64,000 nt of DNA from Pharus latifolius (taxonomy: Eukaryota > Streptophyta > Magnoliopsida > Poales > Poaceae): NCBI GenBank assembly GCA_019359835.1, contig CM033330.1:36430228-36494227 (forward strand). Direction: 5' to 3'. The first letter of the stretch is position 1. Every line of letters begins with the position of its first letter. Below are positions 21,138 through 33,229 of this stretch, in pieces. The notes beneath the pieces are model-generated. The model saw only the letters and a program-made list of their open reading frames with translations. It had not been told where the DNA came from and made no database searches. A program made the translations under genes and the position numbers.

Positions 21138-22790
21138 AGCCAAGTGCCTGGCTTGTCACAGAAGCCACTATCAGCGTGATTGTCCCTACACTGCTATCAT
21201 TGTAGACAATTCGGTCATTGTCAAGAGAAATCCCCTAGAGAAATCTGCCAGATCCAATAGCCAAGAGAAGAAGTGAAGGTCAACAACAGCCTGCAGTTCA
21301 GACACCAATCCCAATGCCTGCCCCAATACAACAGTATGGATAAGAAGCTCCAGTTGCAAGAGAAAGATTTCCAACTAACCATAGAAGAAGTAGAGGAAAC
21401 CCAGCACCAACTCAAGGCAGACTCAGCTATATCACATCAGAAGAAGAAGGAGGATCATCAGACAAAAATTTTTGCTATTTAAAGTGGACTGAATATGACG
21501 TATCTAGAGTACCCTATCACTACTCAGTTTCCCGACTCTAGGCTGCCAGTAAAGTCAGTGTGCAAAGGAGCAAAATTTAATATAAGTGGAAAGGAGTTCT
21601 CTGCTAAACTACTGGCACTAGAACTACAAGGATTGAGATGTTATACCTAGAATGGACTGGTTGTCGGAACATAAAGGATAAATGGATTGTGAGCGTAAGG
21701 CCATTGCCCTTACTAGTCCTAATGGAAAAGAAGTTTTGTTCCAACCCTGAGAGGATGTTAGTAGAACACCCAGCCCAAAATCCGCACAGTTCAAAGAAAG
21801 AGGTGAACCAGATCCCCGAAGTTGGAAGATACCCAAGCGTGTTTCCAAAAGAGTTACCCGAAATGCCCCTGATCAAGGTTTTGGACTCGATGTTGAATTG
21901 AAACCTAGGACGGCACCCGTATTAAAAATGGCATATCAGACGTCAGTCAAAGACCAAGAGGAGCATCCTGACCACCTACGAAAAGTCTTGGATAAACTAA
22001 AGGAGCAACAATTTTATGCTAAGCCGGATAAGTGTGAATTTGGACACAGGAAATTTCGTTTTTAGGTCGCCTGACGACAGCCGAAGGAGTGCAAGTGAAT
22101 CGAGTTAAAAGTCGAGACCGTGAAAGAGTGGTAACAACCAGAATCAGTGACTGAGGTCAGAAGTTTTCTTGGATTAGCTGAGCACTATCACTGATTCATT
22201 GAAAGATTTTTTTTTCCAAGCTAGCCAAGCCGCCCACTAGTTTGTTGAAAAAGGATGTCCAATTTGAGTGGACAGAAGATTGTCAGAAGAGCTTCGAAGA
22301 GTTGAAACGAAGGCTAACAACCACACCTATCCTAGTACTCCCTGATAATAGGAAGAATTTTGAGATGTAGCGTGATGCATCTAGGCATGAACTGAGTTGT
22401 GTCTTAATGCAAGGAAGAAGAACAGTCGCATCTGCATCGAGATAACTGCAGTCGCATGAGAAGAATTACCCGAACCGTGACATGAAGTTGGCAACAATGA
22501 TTCACGCACTCAAGATTTGGAGACATTATCTACTAAGGAATCGATGTGCAATCTACTCATACCACAAGAGTTTGAAGTATGTTTTGCCCAGCAGAATTTG
22601 AACGTGAGGCAACGTCGATGGCTAGAGTTAATAAAGAACTATGGCTTAGACATGCATTACCATCCTGGTAAAGTTAAAGTCATTGCAGACGCCTTGAGCA
22701 GAAAGGTTTACTGCAGCACCATTGTTGCACCAGAATTAATGGAGGATTGCATCGGCAAATGATTAAATCAGTAGATCAAGGTTCTGTGAC
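21138..22790 (+). pseudogene. Fragments of gag zinc knuckle, protease, RT and RNase H (second set)
   Basis: It starts with a gag zinc knuckle (CLACHRSHYQRDC, 21144-21190), then a gag-like glutamine-rich linker. A protease end is near 21620-21700 (LEWTG for the usual GMDWL) and the RT N-terminus near 21780-21960 (SVFPKELPEMP, then LELKPRTAP). An RT palm end follows near 22000 (FYAKPDKCEFG), then RNase H fragments (22280-22460) and an RNase H end (RQRRWLELIKNYGLDMHYHP, 22590-22690, then KVIADALSRK). Many stops and frameshifts. Confidence 0.7.
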
Positions 22791-22794
22791 CATG

Positions 22795-24300
22795 TACGTT
22801 GTCAGTTACACCTACCTTAGAAGAAGAGATTCGAAAATCACAAGGAAGTGATGAAGGAATTAGGGAGATCAAAGAGGATATGAGGATCAGAAAGGCAGTA
22901 GTAGAATTTCGAGAAGATGAGCAAGGTGCAATTTGGCAAGATGAAAGGATGTGTGTTCCAGAGGTTAAGAAGATTAAGACACTAATTTTGAAAGAAGCTC
23001 ATAACACTCCATACTATATTCACCCCGGAAGTACTCGGATGTGTTAGGACTCGAAGAATCAATTTTGGTGAAGTCACATGGACAGAGATTGCCGAGTAAG
23101 CGGTAAAGTGTGAAACATGTCAGAGGATGAAGACCAAGCATCAAATACTAGCAGGATTGTTACAGCCACTAACCATACTGGAATGGAAATGAGAAGAAGA
23201 TGGAATAAACTTATCACAGGACTTCCGAAGACTAAGAATGGATATAACTCCGTGTGGATGATCGTGGACAGACTGGCGAAAGTAGCGCACCTCGTACTAG
23301 CGCAGATGACTTATGATGGCGCCAAGTCAGCAGGAATTTACATGACTAGGACTGTGACTCTACATGGTATAACCAAGAGGATTGTATCAGATCGCGGAGC
23401 ACAACCCACTTCAAGATTTTGGAGAAGTCTGCATGAAGCCCCAAAAACAAGGTTGAACTTCAGCACAGCTTCGAACTTCAGCACAGCTTACCACCCCCAG
23501 ACTAGAGAATGGACAGAACCAGTGAATCAAATACCGGAGGATAAGTTGCAAACTTGTGGGCTCAAATATGGAATTTCATGAGAGTTATACTTGCCATACA
23601 CAGAATTCACCCACAGCAATAGCTACCATACTAGTTTGCAGATATTCCCACTTGAAGCTCTATACAGCTGCAAGTGCAGAATACCTCTACATTGGTCAGA
23701 AGTTGGAGAAAGGCAACTAATCAGCTCAGAAATAGCTCAAGATGTAGAAGCTCATGTATGAATCATTAGGAAAAAGCCGAAGATTGCACAGTCCAGACAA
23801 GAAGAGTTATGCTGATAATCGACAACAGAAGAAAGGAATTATCTTTCGAGAAAGGCGAATACGTACATCTCAAAGTAACGCCCTACAAAGGAGTACATCG
23901 ATTTAAGATGAAGGGAAAGCTAAGCCCAAGGTACATTGAATCCTGTAGGATTCTAGAGAAGCAAGGAGAGGTAGCGTATAAGTTAGAGCTACCACCCGAA
24001 CTAGCAGGAGTTCACAACATTCTTCATGTATCTCAACTAAGGAAGTGTTTGAAGAAACCGATAGAGCAGACATCTCCTAAGGAAGTAGAAGTTTAATCAG
24101 GCTCATCCTACCAAGAATACCCCATCAAGATACTTGAGGTCAGTGAAAGAAGATTGAAATCAAGAACCATTTGATTCAGCAGAGTTCAATGGAACAACCA
24201 TTCAGAAGAAGAGTCAACATGAAAAAGGGAAGAAGGACTTCATCAAGATTTCCCTTACCTGTTTTCAGACCTACCAGAATCTCGAGGACGAGATTGTTTT
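22795..24300 (+). pseudogene. Integrase and chromodomain, broken
   Basis: The integrase zinc-binding region is partly readable (AHNTPYYIHPGSTRM, then CETCQ near 23110). The core follows (WMIVDRLAKVAHLV, 23250; IVSDRGAQPTSRFW, 23385; AYHPQTREWTEPVNQ, 23485, where neighbouring residues of the usual GGQTERVNQ are altered). The GPY/F part is at 23809-24096 (KLSPRYIESCRILEK) and a chromodomain remnant at 24110-24290. There are at least five frame breaks. It ends 15 bp before the polypurine tract, so the 3' end is complete. Confidence 0.8.
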
Positions 24301-24301
24301 T

Positions 24302-24314
24302 AAGGAGGTTAGGT
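24302..24314 (+). promoter_or_regulatory. Polypurine tract
   Basis: AAGGAGGTTAGG directly precedes the 3' LTR start at 24315, matching 833-845. Confidence 0.8.
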
Positions 24315-27300
24315 TGTAACACCCCGATTTCTCCCAAATCCTGGCTTGCCTCGTCCCTCTTTATTTCAGAATAAGATCCCAGTTGTGCCAGCAGCTTACC
24401 CCAAAAAGTTGGCAATCAAACTCTTTTGTTCAGATCTTTTTCACAAATCAGCCCTTTTCAGATTTGTCAGAAGCCCAAAAAGACTAAAAGTCTCAGACCA
24501 CCTCCAAACTTTGATCTGATTCAGTGAATGTCTCCCATTCACTATTCTGAATATTTTTCCCTTCTGGAAGAATTTCCAAATCCTGCCCTAAACCTGAGTT
24601 TCAACCCTCGCCGTTTTTGAAACCCTAATTACCCTGTTTTACCCTAAAGTCGTTTTCCCCACTTTTGTCGAAACCCTTCAGATCTTGCCCGATCTTGTCA
24701 AACTTTGGCTAGATGAGTTCCATTAATCTTATGCAACTCATTCCTGAAATCAGATTTCAGATCAGCCCCCTAGATCTCCAGATTTACAATCAGATCCTTT
24801 TCCAATTCAAATTTTCCTCACAGATCAGTCCCTGGAGCAAGTTTCAAAATTGCAAATCAGCCCGAGCCTTCTTTTCCAGTCCCTGTTCGACCAGTTTGCG
24901 CTCGCCCAGTGCCCCGTTCATCTTTGCGCCGTGCATGCTCGCCGCCAGCCATCTTCTCCGGTCGCCTGTGCTCGTGATCAGTTGAGCCATCCCGCGCGCA
25001 CGTGCCAGTGACCAAAGACCCTGCTAAACCCAGCGGTTAAACGCCCGCGCTCCAGCAGCGTTTTCGCGCGCGCACGCCCGTGGCCGTGGCACTTGCATGC
25101 GTGTACGTGTCATCGCCGGAGCTGCGTTGCTGCCTCCGCATCCGCGCCGTTTCAAACCTAGTTCCAAGGCGTCCCGACAACGGTGGAAAAGCAACTGCAC
25201 AGCCCGTGCACATCACGTCGTCGTCGCCGCTGTTGCGCCTGCGCCCGACAAAGCTCCTCCCCGGCGCAAGCAATCGTTATCGATTCCCCCTCGCTAGCTC
25301 CGCCTCTTAGCCTATTTAAACCCCCTGTGTTGTGCAAATTCCTTGTCTCAAGACTTAGCCATTTTTTTTCCAGCAACCTCGCCGCTGTCTTCTTCTTCTC
25401 CGACGAGCCGATTTCGAGGCCGCCGTCGCCAGAGCAAACCGTGGCTTCTCCTTCCAATTCAACTGCACCAGTGAGTTCCCCATACCTATCTCGTTGTGTA
25501 GTAGCTCCCAATTGGCCGCCGGTGAACCCCATCGCCGGTGATCGCCGTGAAAAGCCTTTTTGCCCTGTTTCCCCAATGCTGTTCGATTCATCCCAAATTG
25601 GCTTCCCCTCCAGTAGAGTTTCTTGATCAGTAGGCCCCATCTAGCAAGCCTGTGCGCTCATATTTCACAATTGAGCTGGAATCGTAGTTTTTCCGTTTTA
25701 GCTCGCCGCCGATGATCTGGCTCTCGTCGCCAGGCCGCACCAGTTCATCCCCAGCCAAATTGACTAAGCCATTAGCTTCCTCACTTCTCTCTCTCACTCC
25801 CTGAGCAAGCAATCGAGTTCAAGTGCTTTGTATCGAAAACCCCCAATCTCCAATGTCGTCTTCTCCAGCACTGGTAGCCGGAATTCTTCCCCGGCCGATC
25901 TAGCTCCTGAAACTTTGTCCCTTTGCTTTGCCTCACCTCCCTGAACATTTTCTTCCACTAGCTCGACATCTGGATCTGCCTGGATTGTAAGTTATGCCCT
26001 TGCCAAGATCACTGTCCAGAAGCCCAGTTCATATCCAAGTCACCACAGTTCATCACTGAATTCCATCACCTTCCAGCCACTTTCAGCCCTTGATCATGTT
26101 AAGTATTTTGTTCCTGTTATCAATGCCTACCTCCCAGACAAAGTTGTGCATCAATTGGAACCCTGTATCAAAAGTTATGTCAAGCCCTAGATTTTGGCAA
26201 TGTCTGCACTATGTCAGTGCATGTCAGCCACTGGCATTAGCCTTGTTTGACCCCTTCTGGTTGAGCAATGGAAATGTCACTTTGTCCCCTAGATTCCTGG
26301 AGTTGTGTTCTACATCTTTCCCTTCTGCCACTTCTCCAGAAAACCTACCTAAGACCAACTTATGGCTATGTCTTGCCGTGGACTGAATGTCGGCCTTTGA
26401 CATTCAACTTCTTTTGAGCCCATCTCTTCGACCAGCACCCAAGTGACTCTGTCCAAATCTTTTCCCTTGCATGCATGATATATGTACTTATTATTTTCTA
26501 TTGCAACTATTTTATGTATGCTTATGTAGTGTGTGTATTGTATTGCTTGTGTCCGCCGCAGTGCCCGAAGCTGAAGGAGCGGAAGAAGTCTTCGAAGATT
26601 CGTCCGAATAATTAGACCCAGCAATGCAAGGCAAGTCTCAACCCCTTGATCATGTCTCACCTAGTATTTTGATATAAAAGTAGATTCACTGTTTTAAAGA
26701 TATATGCATGCTGAATATCTGATAGAACTATGTTTAGAAATTTGTGAATAGATATGACCCAACTTTCATGTGGAAACCCCTTTTTGATGTCGAATCATCA
26801 TGCAACCTTGTCACCCTAGGATACCATGCTTAGGCTTTAATCTTATTTAAGTATACATGTTGGATGTGAAATGGCTAATATGTGAGAAATGGATTTGAAA
26901 CCCCCTTTTGTGAAATGAAATGTCAAATTAATATTGATAGTGAGGATTGGTTTGTATGGAGAGGGTGCGGTGCGCACCAGGGAATGTGGATGGCTCCTCA
27001 CTATTAATTCATAAGGACTAGAACCTTGTGTTGTGCCCCTATGCGGCATGAAAAACGTACCAACCACTTGCCTGGTATGCGACAGGCACGACTTAGTAGC
27101 TTTTTGGTATTAGCAGTTCCCTGCATGGTTTGTCGGTCTGGTTTCTCGCGTGGAAACTGGTTGGGCGCTGTTCGTCCGTGAGTGATGTGAGTTCAGAAAA
27201 AGCATGAGAGGAAAAAGGTGAAAGAAGGAAGACGCCCTATGCCTCCGATTAAGCCGTGAGCGGTTGTAATCGTGACGGTCAAATGTCTCGCGTGGACAGA

Positions 27301-28007
27301 CCAAGGCTATGTGTCCTGCGGGAGCATAGGCCAAAGGCTATGAAGTAAGGAAGTGGGGAGGACCCACAACGGTACTTGAGACTTAATTGTCTATTTACCG
27401 GGCGGGGATACTGTTAATACTAAACTGCAAAAGCGTTGTGTGATCTCGGCCTTGTCACATGTGTATAAGTCACATGGAGTTGGCCCGACTTGAAAGTCGA
27501 GTGAAGAAGTGGATTTAAAAAGAGGTACACCTTTGCAAAGCGTAAGAAAAGTATCGGATACTCTGTACTCCCAGTTCATTGAGTATGTTCGCGGTGGATT
27601 TATCCATGTGGTTCAGCACAAGTAACTATTTGGAATGTTTTCATAATATGGGTTGATAAAAGTGATGACTCATGGGAGACCATCACATAACAATTTCTTA
27701 AAGTCTATTATAAGATTTCCAAAACCCCGCTGTTGAAAATAAAACCCTTATTTGAGAGATCAAAGAATTGAAATCTATACTATTTATGATTATAAGAATT
27801 AAACCCTTTTCTTGATCACTCATCATCTATATACCTGCATTCTTGTAACGAGACTTGCTGAGCATTGTGTAAAAAACATGCTCACCCTTGCCTTTACAAA
27901 CAAATTCAGAAGAAAGGATTCGAGGATTCCGATTTCCCCTGGCCTTGAGCACCAAGAAGAGGAAGGAGCCTTTCCAGACAATTTGAGTTTCTTGGAGGGT
28001 CATGAGC

Positions 28008-31000
28008 TGTAACATCCTGAGTTTTGGGGTGAAAAGTTCTTTCTTAAAAATCATGCATGCATATGTCTCTTCTAGATCAACCAAATCAGCCTCAGCTTTA
28101 TTCTGTTCTAGCCCTAAAATCTCCAAATCTATCCTGTGACCCCAAGTCAAGATCTGACTTGCCAGATTTGATCTATCAGTTATCCTAAACCTAAAAGCCT
28201 TCAGAACCCAGATTCAATTCTATCCCTAACTTCCAGAATTATCAACTCTTTTCTGTTTTCGAAAACAGAATATCTGTTATTACCTAAATACCCTAAGTTT
28301 CAGAAATCCAGATTTAATCAAAATCTTAGCCAAGTTCATACCAGATTATTCCTGGAACATGATCATGGGTATGCCAATACCTTAAACCAGAAAGTTGGCT
28401 GCCAGATTTTATCATCTAAACCTTTTTCGCAAATCAGTCCAAGAGTTATTGCAAATTAGTCCTTTACCTGATATCTGGAAACCCAAAAAGGCTAAAATCT
28501 CCAGATTAACTTCAAACTCAAAATCTCTTCAGCAAATCTTTTCTAAATGCTATTTGTCGCAAGTTTCTCTTCCGTTCAGATTCCAAAATCTCATCCTAAA
28601 TCCCAGAATTCGAAATCAATTGAAATTCAGATTTCAATTACCCTAAAATACCCTATTTTCAGTTCATATCAAAAATCATCCGAACATTTCAAATTTTATC
28701 TTCAATCTGTGCCAAATCATTTGTTGAATCAAGTTTGCCAAATCAGCAGAATCAAAATCAGATCAAACCTTCCAAATCTCCAGAATTATAGATCAGTCCA
28801 AATCAAGAAATCGGAAATTGCAATCAGGCCCCTAATTCGACCAGGGCAGTAGCCAGTGCACGACCAGAAACTTCGCCGTGCATTTGCGCCGTGATTGCTC
28901 GCCCCCGGCCACGCCTCGCCTGCGCCTGAGCTCGTACTCACTTGAGTTGCATGAGCACACGCGTCCACGCCCCAGCCATCGCCGTGGCAACGCCGTTGAA
29001 CAGCTTGCTCCCGTTCGCGACCGTTGTCAGCATTTGCTTGCCACGTTTCTTTGCATTGCCAGCTCCAGTTGCCACTGCTTGCACCGCCCGACAATGTGGA
29101 GTTCCAAAGAGCCGACAAGCTGAGCAGTAGTCACCTCGCCTGAGCACCGTCGCGTCACCGCTCGCCGTTGTTGCTTCTGCGCCCAGCAACTCATGTCAAC
29201 CGACACAAATTCCCTTGCTGCTATCTCCTTGCAAGCATCGCTCTGTGGTCTATATAAGCAGCCATACCCTGTGTCATCTCCCCTTCACCAGGACTTAGCC
29301 AAATTTCCAAATCTCCTCGCCGTCGTCTTCTTCTCCGGCGAGTCCAGATTGAGGCCTCACGGTGCCAGCACGCCCTGCTGCACCTCTCACCGAATTAACA
29401 GCACCAGAAGGTATAGCTCATCTCCCTCATCATGCCGTACCATCTAATTGAGTTATATTGCATCCAGTCGCCGGTGATCGCCGGAATTCCCGATTGCCCT
29501 GTTCCGGCAATGCAGACCAAATCACTTCGAATTAGCTCTCGAACTTGTGAAGAAAAATGATCAGTGAACCTTTTGAAGCAAGCCTATGCATCAATATCTC
29601 CAGATTGAGCTCGAATTGAAGTTCTCCCCAGTTTTGAGCTTCTCAAGAAACCGGCGATCGTCGCCAGGCCACACCGGCCATCCTCCGGCCAAATTGATTG
29701 TCCAGATAGCTTCATCTTACCCTTCTTTCACTCTCCAAGCTTGGATTAGAGTTCTTTCGGCCTGTATCAAAAAGCCCCAAATCTCATGTCATCTTCTCCG
29801 GCGCAGTTCACCGGAAATCCTTTCCCGGCCGTTTCAGCTTCATCTACTTTGTCATTCAGGTGTGCCCCAACTTCCTGAGCATATTTGTCTTCTAGCTCGA
29901 TCTCTGAAACTGCCCAGAATTCAAGTTACAGCTATGCCAAGATTTCTGTCCAGTGGCTTCACTGTGCCGTGTCGCCACCACACTTCTCCTTCGAAATTCA
30001 TCACCTTCCAGCCATCTTCAGCTTTGAATCCTGTTGAATGATTTGTTCTTGTTATCATTGCCTACCTCCCAGACAAAGTGGTGCATCATTTGGAGCTCTA
30101 GATCAAAAGTTATGCCAAGCCCTAGTTTCTGGCCATGTCAAGATCAATGCCAGACTATGTCAGTCAGTGGCATTAGCCCTTTTCACTCCCTTCCAGATGT
30201 GCATTTTGGGCATAACTTTGTCCCTTAGACTCCTGAGGTTGTGATCAACATTTTCTTCTTCTATCACAACTTGATTTGAGCCCTTGAAATGCATGTTATG
30301 CTAAACCCTAGCTTTTGTCACTATCTCAGTGCATGCCAGCCAATGGCATTGGCCTTGTTTACCCACTTCTGATTATGCATTTTGAAAGCCACTTTGTCCA
30401 CTGAATTTGTAGAGTTATGATCTACATTTTCTTTTACTGTCATAACTTGAGATAAGCTCTCTAGTTTTCCTTGAAGTTATGTCAGAATCTTGATCCGAAT
30501 GTCAATCTGCTGACATTCGCTGTTTTTGATCAAACCAGCCACAAAACTGATGTTCTTATTGTAACCTTGAGATCCTAAGAGCATCTAACATCCATTCTTA
30601 GCCAATTCCTTGAAACCCTAGAATCTTGACTCAGTTCAGCTTGTAATCTCAATTATCTCCAGTATCGTTCAGTTATCCTTGTTAAGCATATCTGCATATA
30701 GATCCTAAAACATCTTAATATATAAGTAATATTTGTGTGTATTGTTTGGTTTGTCGTCGAGCAGATCTAGAAGCTGAGATCGAGGACTTCGCTGTTGAAC
30801 CGTCATCAACTGCTGTTTCTTACGACGCGGAAGGCAAGTCATATCCTTGGTCATCTTGAACCTATATTTTAAATGTTGCTAAAACATAACCTTGAATATA
30901 GGCAATATTGCATGTGAAAGATTGGAAATGGTTGATTTATGAATTGGCAGTACTAGACTGGTTATCTGTGAAATGTGAAATAAACAAGTTTTGAGCCATG

Positions 31001-32351
31001 AACTATTATATGTATCTATATACTTATATTCATGAAATAAAACCCCTAGCCGTGACCAGAAAAATGGTATGGATGGCTGTAGCACTGGAGGTGCTAGACT
31101 GCAAAGGAATGCAGGCACTGAAGGTGCAGGGTTGTGGATGGTCTGGTCACTGGCATATAAGGACTAGAACCTTGTGTTGTGCGTCTAGTGGCATGAACAA
31201 CGTGCTAACCGCAAGCCTGGTATGGGACAGGCCTGAACAAGTACTTATGTGGATCATACATGAAACCCCTGCATGAGATGTGTTGTGATGATTTACTTGG
31301 AGGCTGACTCCTACTATCACTGAAGGTGATCTGATATTTGACCCAGTAATGGGAAAATGAGGTGGGGTGGAGGTTATGATACAGCCTACCACAACTGTGT
31401 TTCGCTGAGAGCCACAGGGTCAGGGGTGAATTGTAAGTGATGCATAACAAAAGTTCTTGTTATTTCCACCTTGCCACTCACACATGGTTGTGAGGAGGGG
31501 TCTAATCATTTTGATAGGATGGGCTTGAAAGTGGAATATCTTGCGGGTAAATTGGTACCTCTCTGCAGAGTTAAAAACGTATTCGAATACTCCGAGCTCC
31601 CGGGTTTATAGGAGTCTGCTGCGGTGGATTAAATCCACGGGGTGTGACACAAGTACTATTTTCTAAATAAAATATGTTTAAATCAAGATTACCCAAATGA
31701 CATGTGTTGTCATGATAAGGAGTGCTGCCGTGGGCTGTCGTGTGTCGACGTGTCGCGGTAGTGCTATAATCTAGTGAACATGATTGATGATGTTATATTA
31801 TGAAAAGTGCTGCCATAAGATGAGATGAGAAAGGAAAAGATTATTTTACAAACATCCATAATTCTTGACTAGTCTAGGTTCATGTCATCATTACTATATG
31901 TATCTACTCTTACCTATGACTTGCTGAGTACGTAAGTGCTCACTCTTGCAACCTACAAATCAATAGACGGAGCGATCAACAATCAAGATGAAGGCGTGGA
32001 GAACTTATTGGACCCAGAAGGAGGAGCGTCAGTCCCGTCATTTCCCTGATGTGTGTTGTTCTGCCGTCCACTTCTCTTTTGTGGGTGGGTCACCTATCTT
32101 CTGCTGTGTAGATGTTATTTTGCTAAACCATGTATGCCGTGAAGGCATTGTAATCTCCTTATGTAATATCAAGGCCAGCAGGCCACACTGCTTAACTATT
32201 TTGTAAGTTACTCTGTTGCAATGTGATATACTCCTGTGCTTGACTTATCCTGGGACGTCAAGGGTATGTGTATGCTATGCATATATGGGACTAGCTGCAG
32301 CGAGCTAGGTCTCTACAGGAGTAGTCGTAGTCCCAGTCTCGGGGCGCGACA
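28008..32351 (+). mobile_element. Family B solo LTR, complete (4344 bp)
   Basis: From TGTAACATCCTGAG to GGGGCGCGACA, flanked by TGAGC on both sides (28003-28007 and 32352-32356). It has no PBS or internal sequence. A TATA box CTATATAAG is near 29250. A TCTTCTTCTCCGGCGAGTCC block and a donor-like AAG|GTATAG follow (~29412). Two peptide exons and the hairpin series (31200-31640) occupy the same positions as in Tekay LTRs, although most other sequence is unalignable by eye. Family B may therefore be a distant Tekay relative. Confidence 0.9.
30765..32049 (+). CDS. Candidate LTR-encoded spliced acidic peptide (family B)
   Basis: Exon 30765-30833 follows a T-rich tract and CAG, and codes LEAEIEDFAVEPSSTAVSYD. 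It ends at GGAAG|GCAAGT. The next exon starts after CAATAG (31965-31966) and codes GAINNQDEGVENLLDPEGG, stopping at TGA 32047. Both junctions are phase 1, as in the Tekay LTRs. The inverted copy has the second exon at 39782 down to 39700 (minus) with the same length and stop, reading GAFYNQDEGMEDFLDPEGG. The upstream exon and start codon are not identified. Confidence 0.4.
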
Positions 32352-33229
32352 TGAGCCAAGTTGAGTCCGATGTGGAGGAAGCCCTTCCAGAGCCGCTGCA
32401 GAAGGAAGTGAAGACCTTGTGGTTGCTTTTTGTGTTGTTTTTCTGTGTTCGGTACTTCGATACCGATTCTTGATTTTGAAAAACTCTCTACTTTTGTATC
32501 GACTTTAATTAATGCCATCCTTGGTATTATGATATTGTCATAGTGGTCGTCGTGACCTTGTACTTGTTTTATCTACTTGCTTTATTGTTTAAAGTGAATC
32601 CTGTTGTTGTGAGCTTGTGATGAACCTACTTGTGCGCAATCCACCTGGGCGGTTGCCACGGGATTCCTCAAAGGAGGGTCCCACAAGGAATCTTCGGGAT
32701 ACTTGGAATATTCCCACTATAGGGATAACCGGTCAGATAAATTCCAAGTACCTTGGTAGAGAATGTTCTGACCGCGGGTTGTTGGCTGACCGCACGACAT
32801 CCCGGATATCCAGTTCGTGTATAGCATACGAACTTTTGACCGCGCAAAGCTGTCGGCCTGATCGCACGAAGCCCGCGACCTGATCGCGTAAAGCTTGCGA
32901 CTTCATGGCGATGCCCCTCAGAATAGCTTGAGTTCGCATTGCCAGATACATATCTGGTTCGAACCTGTCTTGAACCAAAAGTTTATTAGAAGTGACCCGG
33001 GTGACAATCCTCGTCAGGGCCCCCTCCACTTCGGTTCCAAGCGTCACCGTGGGCGCCCCCTCCCCAGTTCTGGATAATACAGGGGCTTCCCCCTTTCCGG
33101 TCCCGGGGGTCGTCGCAGGGGGCTCCCCCCAACCGGCTCCGGAAGACTCCGGGCCGGCAGCTACAGTGCATGAGCTCCCTCCCTCGGCGGGACAGGTCCG
33201 TTTCGCCCGAGGGGAGGTCGAGCGAATGC

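Larger units (their letters stand above)
15625..32685 (+). mobile_element. Full-length Tekay-type element, subfamily C, degenerate inside
   Basis: The 5' LTR is 15625-19645, the PBS 19651, the internal region 19646-24314, the polypurine tract 24302-24314, and the 3' LTR 24315-28007 plus 32357-32685. The LTRs are 4021 and 4022 bp once the nested solo LTR is removed. By eye they differ at only a few positions per 500 bp. The flanks are AGGAT on the left and AGGAA on the right, a target duplication with one mismatch. The internal genes are all broken. Confidence 0.9.
24315..32685 (+). mobile_element. Tekay-type 3' LTR, subfamily C, split by a solo LTR
   Basis: The parts are 24315-28007 and 32357-32685. 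It is nearly identical to 15625-19645 throughout, including the TAA in the peptide exon and the hairpin region (27069-27607). Here CTTTGCAAAG and GTATC-G-GATAC are fully paired. Confidence 0.92.
15045..33016 (-). mobile_element. Solo LTR (~906 bp), split by a nested chromovirus
   Basis: The parts are 15045-15624 and 32686-33016. The outer ends are TG...CA and are flanked by GGGCC on both sides (15040-15044 and 33017-33021). The LTR reads on the minus strand: CAGTATAAAAGGG (15452-15463) is its TATA box, and AGGGCCCGAACCTGTATAAA follows near its 3' end. There is no PBS or internal sequence, so it is a solo LTR formed by recombination. Its right part has repeated GACCGC/GATCGC words (32770-32895). 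The family is not recognised, although the R/U5 phrase resembles the Tat LTRs. Confidence 0.8.
14240..33229 (+). pseudogene. Tat gag 5' region, interrupted
   Basis: The surviving parts are 14240-15044 and 33022-33229. They are collinear with 51713-52760 of the second Tat element, which shows that they were continuous before the solo LTR inserted. The likely start codon is lost here (CTGGCTCCCCC where the other copy has ATGGCTCCCCC). The predicted product is proline/glycine-rich, with ALLEALVEGQLRAQRSMDELL as the one helical segment, then repeated P-V-P-D-V/T-G-A-P-P motifs. Frameshifts scatter it over three frames. It ends at 33229 where copia sequence joins. Confidence 0.6.
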
